From an uncultured euryarchaeote (GTDB taxonomy: Archaea; Thermoplasmatota; Thermoplasmata; UBA10834), in contig CALMQK010000136.1 in NCBI GenBank assembly GCA_937872085.1, positions 1 through 5,059 on the forward strand: a DNA stretch of 5,059 nt, written 5' to 3'. Position 1 is the first letter of the stretch; every line of letters begins with the position of its first letter. Position numbers and translations under genes: made by a program. Shown here in pieces: positions 1-5,059 of this stretch. The notes beneath the pieces are model-generated. The model saw only the letters and a program-made list of their open reading frames with translations, was not told the origin of the DNA and did no database searches.

Positions 1-1396
1 CGGTGGACGCCCTGACCTCGTGATCGTATTGCCTGATGACCCAGTCCTTGTTGCATATGTTCGGCCGGGCAAGGAGCTTCAGGAGATCTCTGTCGTAGCG
101 GTCCTTGGCCTTTGGTATCCTCTCGGCCTTGGTCCGGCTCTTCTCCTCGGCACTGCATGGCCTGCAGTAGACGGGACCCGCGGTGAGGAACTCCAGCTCC
201 AGGTCGAACACCTTCTCCTGCTGGAAGTGGAGCCTCACGGATTTCTGCGGGATGACCTTCCCGACCGGCGTGGCCGGGACGTCCCAGAGCTTGAAGATGT
301 GGAGGACCTCGTCGACGTTCTTCGGCGATACTGAGAGCATCATCCTTTCCTGGGATTCGGACACCCATATCTCCCAAGGAGCCAACCCTTCCTCCTTGAG
401 CGGGACCTTGGAGAGGTCGACCTCGGCTCCGCAGCCGCCTGCGAGCGCGATCTCTCCGACCACGCAAGACAGGCCTCCTCCGCCCAGGTCCTTCATGCCA
501 TTGACCAGGCCTCGGTCGTTCGCCTCCAGGACCGCGTGGATCACCGGCTCCTTCATGATCGGGTCTCCGAGCTGGACTGCGCCCCTCGACTCCGTTTCGC
601 TCTCCTTCGTGAGGACTGCTGATGCGAATGTGACGCCGTGTATCCCGTCTCTTCCGGTCCTCCCACCGACCAGAACTAGTATGTCTCCGGGGCCGCGGAC
701 TGCGTTCCTCCTTATGTTCTTCTTCTCCGCGATGCCGATACAGCCAACATTGACGAGGCAGTTCCCGACATAGCTCTCGTCGAACCATACCCCGCCCGAG
801 ACCGTCGGCAGCCCTACCCTGTTCCCGTAGTCCCTGATGCCCGCGACGATCCCACCGAACAGGTACTTCGGGTGCTTGATCCCGCGGGGCAACTTGTGAA
901 ATGGATAGTCCAGCGGCCCGAAGAACAGCGGGTCGACCAGGGCTATCGGCTGCGCTCCCATGCACAGGACGTCCCTGATGATACCCCCGATGCCGGTCGC
1001 GGCCCCACCGTACGGCTCGACCGCGCTCGGGTGGTTGTGGCTCTCGATCCGGAGTGCGTAGGCATGGTCCTTGTCGAACTCCATCACGCCCGCATCGCCC
1101 CTGTCGATGACCTGCTTCGTGTTGATGCCGAACACGTACTCCTTGAGGAACACCTTGGAGCTCTTGTAGCAGCAGTGCTCGCTCCATGCCTGACCTATGG
1201 ACTGCAGCTCCACATCCGTCGGGCTCCTTCCTTTCTCCCTGAAGAAATCCCTGACCCGGTGCATCTCATCGAGTGACAGAGCGGTGCCGCTCTCGCTGCT
1301 CAGCTCCTGCAGCTCCGGATCCGTCGCGTCCCTCAGGTTGATGTCAACCAGTTCGAAGGGGACTTCTCGGCGATTGTACAGTCTGTCCGTGGACAT
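1..1396 (-). CDS. purL: Phosphoribosylformylglycinamidine synthase subunit PurL (partial, C-terminus cut by window edge)
   Basis: PurL is the large, ATP-using synthetase subunit of FGAM synthase. It turns FGAR, ATP and ammonia (delivered from glutamine by PurQ) into FGAM in cytosolic de novo purine synthesis. I read 465 codons with no stop from the ATG at 1396 to the window edge; the small-type PurL family is roughly 700-770 residues, so about the first 60% is present. Visible family signatures are the W-S-E-H-C motif at residues 71-75 with the conserved active-site His74, the nucleotide/metal-binding stretch E-S-H-N-H-P at 118-123 followed by E-P-Y-G-G-A-A-T-G at 127-135, R-D-Y-G-N-R-V-G-L-P-T-V at 188-199, the D-L-G-G-G-G-L motif at 303-309, W-V-S-E-S-Q-E-R-M at 344-352, and R-Q-Y-D-H-E-V at 455-461, which begins the second half. 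The start is supported by a GAGGT ribosome site overlapping the purS stop. The segment around 159-182 seems longer than in bacterial small PurL proteins. It is co-directional with purS and 9 bp from it. Identity is close to certain. Confidence 0.96.
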   Translation of the reverse strand, partial: MSTDRLYNRREVPFELVDINLRDATDPELQELSSESGTALSLDEMHRVRDFFREKGRSPTDVELQSIGQAWSEHCCYKSSKVFLKEYVFGINTKQVIDRGDAGVMEFDKDHAYALRIESHNHPSAVEPYGGAATGIGGIIRDVLCMGAQPIALVDPLFFGPLDYPFHKLPRGIKHPKYLFGGIVAGIRDYGNRVGLPTVSGGVWFDESYVGNCLVNVGCIGIAEKKNIRRNAVRGPGDILVLVGGRTGRDGIHGVTFASAVLTKESETESRGAVQLGDPIMKEPVIHAVLEANDRGLVNGMKDLGGGGLSCVVGEIALAGGCGAEVDLSKVPLKEEGLAPWEIWVSESQERMMLSVSPKNVDEVLHIFKLWDVPATPVGKVIPQKSVRLHFQQEKVFDLELEFLTAGPVYCRPCSAEEKSRTKAERIPKAKDRYDRDLLKLLARPNICNKDWVIRQYDHEVRAST

Positions 1397-1402
1397 CCCA
1401 GT

Positions 1403-1407
1403 ACCTC
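1403..1407 (-). promoter_or_regulatory. Ribosome binding site of purL
   Basis: On the minus strand GAGGT stands 6 bases before the purL ATG and overlaps the purS stop codon (TGA). It supports the chosen purL start and suggests coupled translation of the two subunits. Confidence 0.7.
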
Positions 1408-1645
1408 ACTTGATCTTGATCGAGTAATTGTGGATCACGGGATTGGCTAGGAGCTTCCTGCACATCTCCTCGACCTTCTTCTCTGCGTGCCCCGCGTCTA
1501 CATCGATGAAGATGTCGAAGACCTTCACAGTCTTGACGTCCTTCACCCCTTCGAATCCGAGCAGCTCCAACGCCTTCAATGTGTTCTTGCCCTCAGGGTC
1601 AGCCACACCCTTCTTCAGCTCGACCCTGACTTCTGCGACAACCAT
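1406..1645 (-). CDS. purS: Phosphoribosylformylglycinamidine synthase subunit PurS
   Basis: PurS is the small bridging subunit of the three-part FGAM synthase. In known complexes a PurS dimer holds PurQ and PurL together so that ammonia can pass between them. The protein is 79 residues, normal for the family (about 80-85). It shows the family pattern: a first beta strand rich in valine (V2-A-E-V-R-V-E-L10), K-K-G-V-A-D-P-E-G around 11-19, an A-L-x-x-L-G-F-E-G-V-K-D-V helix-turn-strand at 25-37, and a second half with F-D-I-F-I-D-V-D followed by a helix and the L-L-A-N-P-V-I-H-N-Y motif near the C-terminus (65-74). Its ATG is preceded on the minus strand by GGGTGA about 8 bases away. It is the first gene of a purS-purL unit, with a 9-bp gap to purL. 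purQ is not between them, so it must lie beyond purL or elsewhere. Confidence 0.95.
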   Translation of the reverse strand: MVVAEVRVELKKGVADPEGKNTLKALELLGFEGVKDVKTVKVFDIFIDVDAGHAEKKVEEMCRKLLANPVIHNYSIKIK

Positions 1646-1651
1646 CCCGCG

Positions 1652-1660
1652 TCACCCTCA
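1652..1660 (-). promoter_or_regulatory. Ribosome binding site of purS
   Basis: On the minus strand the segment reads TGAGGGTGA, whose GGTGA part can pair with the CACCU tail of archaeal 16S rRNA. It ends 6 bases before the purS ATG at 1645. Confidence 0.55.
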
Positions 1661-1678
1661 TCGGGGAATTGCGCTCGC

Positions 1679-1689
1679 TATTACTTAAT
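1679..1689 (-). promoter_or_regulatory. Likely TATA box of the purS-purL unit
   Basis: On the minus strand this AT-rich island contains TTAAGTAA in otherwise GC-rich DNA. Archaeal start sites usually lie about 25-27 bases downstream of the TATA centre, which here predicts a start near 1658. The leader would then be only about 13 bases and would contain little beyond the ribosome site. It is only a moderate match to the archaeal consensus TTTAWATA. Confidence 0.4.
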
Positions 1690-1701
1690 CATTGACGACT
1701 T

Positions 1702-1719
1702 GCCCCTTTTCTGAGGGGC
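1702..1719. repeat. Perfect 6-bp inverted repeat between trmI and purS
   Basis: GCCCCT at 1702-1707 and AGGGGC at 1714-1719 form a perfect stem with a 6-base loop. It lies 16 bp after the trmI stop codon and 12 bp upstream of the putative purS TATA box. Read in the direction of trmI transcription the stem is not followed by a run of T, so it is not a convincing terminator. It could be a 3'-end hairpin of the trmI mRNA, a regulator site for purS, or chance. Confidence 0.3.
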
Positions 1720-1734
1720 TTCGTTCCGCAGGTC

Positions 1735-2496
1735 TCAGCGGGACATCCTTCTGCCGAACGAAAGATAGCCCGTGTGTCCGAGCATGTCGAAGCTTGGCCT
1801 GACGCCCCCTTCGTGGACGACCATCTCTCGCTGGAGCGTCTCTAGGGAGACGATCTCAGCAAGGCCAACCTCCCGCATCTTCTTCACTGCGGTCTCGAGC
1901 TGGTTGACATTCGGCACGTAGCAGCAAGCATAGCCCCCTATTCGAAGCGATTTGGACACATTCTCCATGGCGTCCCAAGGGTTCGGGATGTCCAGCACGA
2001 CGGCATCGACATCGCTCTCCAACTTCGCCGTGCAGATGTCCCCGACCTTCAACTCCCACGACGGTTCGTTCTCGGACAATGCGATGTTCCTTCGAGCCAC
2101 GTCCGCGTAATCCTGTCTGCTCTCGTATGAGTACACTTTGCCCGTGGGACCAACCGCTTTCAGTAGGACCAATGTGAGCGCCCCTGAACCGACACCGCCC
2201 TCGATGACCCTGCTTCCGGGGCCGATATCGAGGTGGAGCGGGATCATGAAGCTGTCCTTGGGAATGATGATTTGTGCCCGTCTCTCAATCATCCCGAGAG
2301 CATCCTTGATGCTCGGCCTGAGGATCAGGAAGTCCCGTCCCCCTATCTGAAGGGAGTCTCCAAGAGATGAACTGCACAATGCATTGCCGTTTATGACTCC
2401 GAGCCCGGCGACCTCGATCATGCGCTTGGCCGCCGTGACCGGGTACCTTCTTCCGCCGTGATCGATGAGCAGCAGCTTCGCTCCCTCGTGGATCAT
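1735..2496 (-). CDS. trmI: tRNA (adenine-N1)-methyltransferase TrmI
   Basis: TrmI uses S-adenosylmethionine to methylate N1 of A58 in the T-loop of tRNAs; some archaeal enzymes also modify A57. The protein has 253 residues, normal for the family. Residues 1-70 are the small N-terminal beta domain of this family. After I-I-P-K-D-S at 77-82, a Rossmann methyltransferase domain follows: motif I is V-I-E-G-G-V-G-S-G-A-L at 97-107, the acidic residue ending the next strand is Glu125 (Y-S-Y-E-S), and the catalytic-type motif is V-L-D-I-P-N-P-W at 167-174 with Asp169. The C-terminal R-P-S-F-D-M-L-G-H-T-G-Y-L-S-F at 233-247 is a hallmark of TrmI/GCD14 proteins. Motif I usually reads E-A-G-T-G-S-G, so Gly101 and Val102 are mild variants. 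The gene is co-directional with purS (89-bp gap) but seems to have its own promoter. There is no good ribosome site before the ATG, which fits a leaderless mRNA. Confidence 0.94.
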   Translation of the reverse strand: MIHEGAKLLLIDHGGRRYPVTAAKRMIEVAGLGVINGNALCSSSLGDSLQIGGRDFLILRPSIKDALGMIERRAQIIIPKDSFMIPLHLDIGPGSRVIEGGVGSGALTLVLLKAVGPTGKVYSYESRQDYADVARRNIALSENEPSWELKVGDICTAKLESDVDAVVLDIPNPWDAMENVSKSLRIGGYACCYVPNVNQLETAVKKMREVGLAEIVSLETLQREMVVHEGGVRPSFDMLGHTGYLSFGRRMSR

Positions 2497-2519
2497 TGTG
2501 CTTCATCGGAATCCGAGGC

Positions 2520-2527
2520 GTCTATAA
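2520..2527 (-). promoter_or_regulatory. Likely TATA box of trmI, implying a leaderless mRNA
   Basis: On the minus strand the segment reads GTTATAGA. Its centre lies about 27 bases upstream of the trmI ATG at 2496, so the expected transcription start falls at or next to the start codon. The absence of a Shine-Dalgarno match in 2497-2515 agrees with leaderless translation, which is common in archaea. The second candidate at 2562-2569 would instead give a leader of about 40 bases. Confidence 0.45.
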
Positions 2528-2561
2528 CTACCTTTTGAGATTGTTTAATCCATATGCGATT

Positions 2562-2569
2562 ATTTAAAT
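2562..2569. promoter_or_regulatory. Palindromic TATA-like box ATTTAAAT
   Basis: ATTTAAAT is a perfect palindrome close to the archaeal TATA consensus and stands at the edge of GC-rich DNA. It could direct transcription either way. On the minus strand it would start near 2539 and give trmI a leader of about 43 bases; on the plus strand it would start near 2592, about 230 bases before the ferredoxin gene. The orientation cannot be decided from the sequence. Confidence 0.35.
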
Positions 2570-2663
2570 CGCGCCGCGGCGGTCCTCGATAGGTCGCCAC
2601 AAGCATATCGCTCGCGGCATCTGGATTCAAGGGCGCGGTCGTGCGGGACGCCTGGCCAGTCGT

Positions 2664-2794
2664 TTGGTGGTCGACAAATGACTAAATATGGCTTCATCAA
2701 TCCCATCCCATCTTGTGATGGAGCTTGGTGTCGGGAACGATCAAGGTTTGAACGTCCGACCTTGCCCGTGCCCACCAACCATGCCATTTGTCGA
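2664..2794. repeat. Interlocking inverted repeats upstream of the ferredoxin/AOR unit
   Basis: TCGACAAATG at 2671-2680 is perfectly complementary to CATTTGTCGA at 2785-2794. Directly beside the first arm, TTGGTGG at 2664-2670 is complementary to CCACCAA at 2772-2778. The two pairings cross each other, so in RNA they would form a pseudoknot or be alternatives; in DNA they could be operator half-sites. The left arms flank the upstream side of the putative TATA box at 2682-2689 and the right arms lie 28-51 bp before the ferredoxin ATG. The match is seen; the function is inference. Confidence 0.4.
2682..2689 (+). promoter_or_regulatory. Possible TATA box of the ferredoxin/AOR unit
   Basis: CTAAATAT resembles the archaeal TATA consensus and is the AT-rich element nearest upstream of the ferredoxin gene in the plus direction. 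It would place the transcription start near 2711 and give a leader of about 110 bases, long for an archaeal mRNA. A start site closer to the gene has no clear TATA box. Confidence 0.35.
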
Positions 2795-2807
2795 ATCCAC
2801 AATCTTC

Positions 2808-2816
2808 GGGAGATGA
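2808..2816 (+). promoter_or_regulatory. Ribosome binding site of the ferredoxin gene
   Basis: GGGAGATGA matches the Shine-Dalgarno consensus GGAGGTGA at most positions and ends 6 bases before the ATG at 2823. It supports this start, which leaves a normal 11-residue N-terminus before the first cluster cysteine. Confidence 0.6.
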
Positions 2817-2822
2817 AAACTG

Positions 2823-3227
2823 ATGACCAATGGTCTTAAGGCCGATAAGAGCAAGTGCACCGGTTGCCAGCTGTGCGGTCTGATATGCTCAGTGAAACAC
2901 GTGGGAAAGTTCAACCCGAGCCAATCTCGGATCGAGGCGATGGATGTGTTCCCCGAGCCGGGAGAGTACAGCTTGGACTTCTGCATCCAGTGCGATGAGC
3001 ATCCGTGCGTGGAGGCATGCCCCGCTGAGGCGATCAAGCTTGACGAGGGGCTGGGCATCTACGTGGTGGACAAGGACCTGTGCACCGCTTGCGGGTCTTG
3101 CGTCGAAGCCTGCCCTCACAGCGGGATATGGTTGGACCCAACGGGAAGCATCGCGATGAAGTGCGACCTGTGCGGCGGGACCCCCGAATGCGTTGCGGTA
3201 TGCCCGAAGGGCGTACTGAAGAGGTGA
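2823..3227 (+). CDS. Four-cluster [4Fe-4S] ferredoxin-like electron-transfer subunit, partner of AOR
   Basis: This 134-residue protein has sixteen cysteines, all within four ferredoxin-type motifs: C12-x2-C15-x2-C18-x3-C22; C54-x2-C57-x4-C62-x3-C66-P; C87-x2-C90-x2-C93-x3-C97-P; and C114-x2-C117-x5-C123-x3-C127-P. This arrangement is that of the HycB/DmsB-like polyferredoxin subunits and predicts four [4Fe-4S] clusters in a row able to act as an electron wire. There is no signal peptide, Tat motif or membrane segment, so it should be cytosolic. It stands 5 bp before an AOR gene, with the AOR ribosome site overlapping its stop codon, so the two are almost certainly co-transcribed. The order is like aorA-aorB of Aromatoleum and ydhY-ydhV of enterobacteria, in which the small protein is the AOR electron-transfer partner. 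I infer the same role here. The final electron acceptor or donor is not visible. Confidence 0.88.
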   Translation: MTNGLKADKSKCTGCQLCGLICSVKHVGKFNPSQSRIEAMDVFPEPGEYSLDFCIQCDEHPCVEACPAEAIKLDEGLGIYVVDKDLCTACGSCVEACPHSGIWLDPTGSIAMKCDLCGGTPECVAVCPKGVLKR

Positions 3228-3228
3228 T
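3221..3228 (+). promoter_or_regulatory. Ribosome binding site of the AOR gene, overlapping the ferredoxin stop
   Basis: GAGGTGAT is a perfect match to the archaeal anti-Shine-Dalgarno sequence. It contains the ferredoxin stop codon (TGA at 3225-3227) and ends 4 bases before the AOR ATG at 3233. This fixes the AOR start and suggests translational coupling. Confidence 0.75.
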
Positions 3229-3232
3229 TGAC

Positions 3233-5059
3233 ATGGCAGACGGTTATCAAGGCAAGATCCTGAGGGTCGACCTCACGAACGAGAAGATCACGACGGAACC
3301 GCTCAACAGGGATTGGGCCAAGCAGTTCATCGGTGGAAAGGGCCTCGGTGCAAGGTATCTCTTCGAGGAGCTCAAGCCGGGCATAGATCCTCTATCTCCC
3401 GACAACATACTTTCCGTCTGGACTGGCCCGCTGGTGGGCACTATGACCCCCTTGACCGGGAGGTACGTGATCGTCACGAAGTCGCCCTTGACCGGGGCCT
3501 TCCTCGACAGCTACGCGGGAGGGTTCTTCGGCTCCGAGCTGAAGTACACGGGGATCGACGGCTTGATCATCAAGGGCAAGGCGAAGAAGCCTTCCTATCT
3601 GTGGATCAACGACGGCAAGACGGAGATAAGGGACGCCAAGAACCTGTGGGGAAAGGACACGTACAAGACCGAGGAGCTCATCAGGAAGGAATCCGGGGAA
3701 CCGAAGGCGAGGGTGTCGTGCATCGGTCCTGCCGGCGAGAAGCTCGGGCTCATATCCAGCGTGACCAGCGACCTCACCAGGAACGCGGGCAGGGGCGGCA
3801 CTGGAGCCGTCTTCGGCTCCAAGAACCTCAAGGCGATCGCCGTACGAGGGACCCTGGGGGTCGCGGTCAAGGACAACGAGTCCTTTGCAGAGATGGCGAA
3901 GGAGATGATCACGAAGGACGTCCTCGAGAACCCCGACCACGCTGGCATGATCACTGACGGCACACCGATCCTGGTCGATCTAAGCAACGATGCGGGCCTG
4001 CTGCCGACCAAGCACTGGCGCACGGGCACGTTCGGCGGCGTGAAAGGCATCAACTCCGACGCGCTGAAGCAGAGGGTGCTCGTGAGGAAGAAGGCGTGCT
4101 TCGACTGCTCGATCGCATGCGGGAGCTATGCGAAGGTCAACACCGGGCATTTCAAGGGAGCGGCGACGGAAGGCCCTGAGTACGAAACGCTCGGCCTGTG
4201 CGGCTCGAACTGTGGCATACACAATATCGAGGCGGTGGTGAAGTTCGTGGAGGACTGCGACAGGCTTGGCCTCGATTCCATCTCATCCGGGAATGTCGTG
4301 GGGATGGCGATGGACCTGTACGAGAAGGGAGTCCTCACAAAGAAGGACACGGGCGGTCTCGACCTGAAGTTCGGCAACGAAGCGGCCTACTCCAAGATGC
4401 CCAAGATGATCGCGAACAGAGAGGGCTTGGGGAACATACTAGCCGATGGCGCGAAGAGAGCGGCGAAGAAGATCGGGAAAGGCTCGGAGGATTCGGTGAT
4501 GGAGGTCAAGGGCATGGAGTACCCGGCCTACGACCCCAGGGGCTCCTTCGGAATGGCCCTCGCCTACGCAACATCTGACCGAGGAGCATGCCACCTGAGA
4601 GCCTGGCCAATCGCTGCGGATGCCTATGGCAGCGGCGACCCGTTCACGCCCGAGGGAAAGGCCGCAATATGCGTGGAAGACCAGACGAGGACGAGCGTCA
4701 AGTGGAGCTTCATATTCTGCGACTTCTACAGCGTGAACTTCGCAAACATGGCGAAGTACTACTCGGCTGCAACGGGGATCGAGTCGAGCGAGGAGCATCT
4801 GAGGAAGGTCGGCAGGAGGATCTGGAACTTGACCCGCGCGTTCAACGTCAGGGAGGGCTTCGCGCGCAAGGACGACACTCTTCCGAAGAGGATAGAGAAT
4901 GAGCCGCTGCCGGAGGGCAAGCCGAAGGGCAAGGTGGTCTCCAGGGCCGACTTCGATAAGATGCTGTCCGAGTACTACTCCCTCTGGGGCTGGGATCAGG
5001 ACGGCAAGCCGACGAAGAAGACGCTCGTGGATGCCGGACTCGGAGATATCACGAAGAAG
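3233..5059 (+). CDS. Aldehyde ferredoxin oxidoreductase family protein, tungstopterin enzyme (stop codon just outside window)
   Basis: AOR-family enzymes carry a tungsten bis-pterin cofactor and one [4Fe-4S] cluster, and typically oxidise aldehydes to acids with ferredoxin as acceptor. 609 codons are open to the edge; Pyrococcus furiosus AOR has 605 residues and the C-terminal alignment is nearly complete, so only a few codons should be missing. Residues 1-205 are the N-terminal pterin-binding domain, with T-G-R-Y-V at 75-79, S-P-L-T-G at 84-88, G-G-F-F-G at 96-100 and R-N-A-G-R-G-G-T-G-A-V at 183-193. Cluster ligands are C289-x2-C292-x3-C296 and C496, matching Cys288, 291, 295 and 494 of the P. 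furiosus enzyme (aligned from memory). E-G-P-E-Y-E at 313-318 and His454 in A-C-H-L match its active-site Glu313 and His448. The first pterin motif D-R-L-G-L-D (343-348) is intact. The second, normally D-x-x-G-L-C, reads W-S-F-I-F-C at 491-496, a marked departure. Cys323 and Cys327 are additional cysteines not in the P. furiosus protein. Substrate is unknown; it forms one unit with the ferredoxin gene. Confidence 0.93.
   Translation, partial: MADGYQGKILRVDLTNEKITTEPLNRDWAKQFIGGKGLGARYLFEELKPGIDPLSPDNILSVWTGPLVGTMTPLTGRYVIVTKSPLTGAFLDSYAGGFFGSELKYTGIDGLIIKGKAKKPSYLWINDGKTEIRDAKNLWGKDTYKTEELIRKESGEPKARVSCIGPAGEKLGLISSVTSDLTRNAGRGGTGAVFGSKNLKAIAVRGTLGVAVKDNESFAEMAKEMITKDVLENPDHAGMITDGTPILVDLSNDAGLLPTKHWRTGTFGGVKGINSDALKQRVLVRKKACFDCSIACGSYAKVNTGHFKGAATEGPEYETLGLCGSNCGIHNIEAVVKFVEDCDRLGLDSISSGNVVGMAMDLYEKGVLTKKDTGGLDLKFGNEAAYSKMPKMIANREGLGNILADGAKRAAKKIGKGSEDSVMEVKGMEYPAYDPRGSFGMALAYATSDRGACHLRAWPIAADAYGSGDPFTPEGKAAICVEDQTRTSVKWSFIFCDFYSVNFANMAKYYSAATGIESSEEHLRKVGRRIWNLTRAFNVREGFARKDDTLPKRIENEPLPEGKPKGKVVSRADFDKMLSEYYSLWGWDQDGKPTKKTLVDAGLGDITKK

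Larger units (their letters stand above)
2497..2822. other. Divergent intergenic region between trmI and the ferredoxin/AOR genes
   Basis: These 326 bp separate two divergently transcribed units. They contain TATA-like sequences for both directions, a weak hairpin at 2578-2598 (seven pairs, two of them G-U), a small hairpin CCATC-TTGT-GATGG at 2708-2721, and the interlocking inverted repeats at 2664-2794. I looked for tRNA genes (A-box and TTCRANNC T-loop patterns) and for small proteins with a ribosome site on both strands and found none I can support. An unannotated small RNA starting near 2590 cannot be excluded. Confidence 0.6.

Noticed and set aside
20..1276. Several long open frames on the plus strand across 20-334, 183-773 and 872-1276
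   Set aside because: They are antisense to purL, whose minus-strand translation shows continuous family motifs; their own translations are low-complexity and unlike any family I know.
1702..1719. Hairpin as an intrinsic terminator of trmI
   Set aside because: In the direction of trmI transcription no T-run follows the stem; archaeal termination depends mainly on T-runs, so I list it only as an inverted repeat.
2744..2799. tRNA T-loop-like pieces (GGTTTGAACGTCC at 2744-2756 and GTCGAATCC at 2790-2798)
   Set aside because: Neither fits the TTCRANNC pattern, and no acceptor stem, D-arm or anticodon arm could be drawn around them.
2560..2802. Minus-strand open frame of 80 codons filling the intergenic region
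   Set aside because: No ribosome site, no recognisable domain, unusual composition, and it runs through the promoter elements; not supportable as a gene.
3313..3957. Plus-strand open frame of 214 codons in another frame, and minus-strand frames at 3392-3940 and 3595-4053
   Set aside because: All overlap the AOR gene, which is well supported by motifs; the shadow frames are rich in Arg/Gly/Asp/His as expected from GC-rich codons read out of frame.
5040..5059. Lack of a stop codon in the AOR gene as a sign of truncation
   Set aside because: The window simply ends here; the protein already matches the family's full length to within a few residues.

Overview
The window looks like a piece of an archaeal chromosome. 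It carries a standalone purS next to a purL, an archaeal-type TrmI tRNA methyltransferase, and a tungsten-type aldehyde ferredoxin oxidoreductase (AOR) with its own polyferredoxin. TATA-like boxes sit at the right distance in front of genes, one gene (trmI) appears to be leaderless, and the other genes have Shine-Dalgarno sequences matching an archaeal 16S tail. The DNA is GC-rich with AT-rich islands only at promoters. A euryarchaeal lineage, perhaps Thermoplasmatota, is my guess; nothing in the sequence proves the phylum.

Left part (1-1645, minus strand): purS followed 9 bp later by purL, which runs off the left edge after 465 codons. Together with a PurQ glutaminase that is not in the window, these make formylglycinamidine ribonucleotide synthase, the fourth step of IMP synthesis. 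Upstream of purS are a TATA-like box and a short leader. Next, still on the minus strand, is trmI (1735-2496), a complete tRNA adenine-58 N1-methyltransferase, apparently with its own promoter.

Middle (2497-2822): a 326-bp divergent intergenic region between trmI and the oxidoreductase genes. It holds TATA-like boxes facing both ways and a pair of interlocking inverted repeats. I see no convincing gene or tRNA in it.

Right part (2823-5059, plus strand): a two-gene transcription unit. The first gene encodes a 134-residue ferredoxin-like protein with sixteen cysteines in four [4Fe-4S] motifs. The second, 5 bp downstream, encodes an AOR-family tungstopterin enzyme; all 609 codons up to the window edge are open and the family's usual length is about 605, so the stop should lie just outside. 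The order (four-cluster ferredoxin, then AOR) resembles aorA-aorB of Aromatoleum and ydhY-ydhV of enteric bacteria. The ferredoxin subunit probably carries electrons away from (or to) the tungsten enzyme.

The most unusual observation is in the AOR. The second of the two pterin-binding D-x-x-G-L-C motifs of the family is changed to W-S-F-I-F-C: only the cluster-binding cysteine survives, while the first motif, all four cluster cysteines and the active-site Glu/His pair are kept. This points to a divergent AOR subfamily with unknown substrate.
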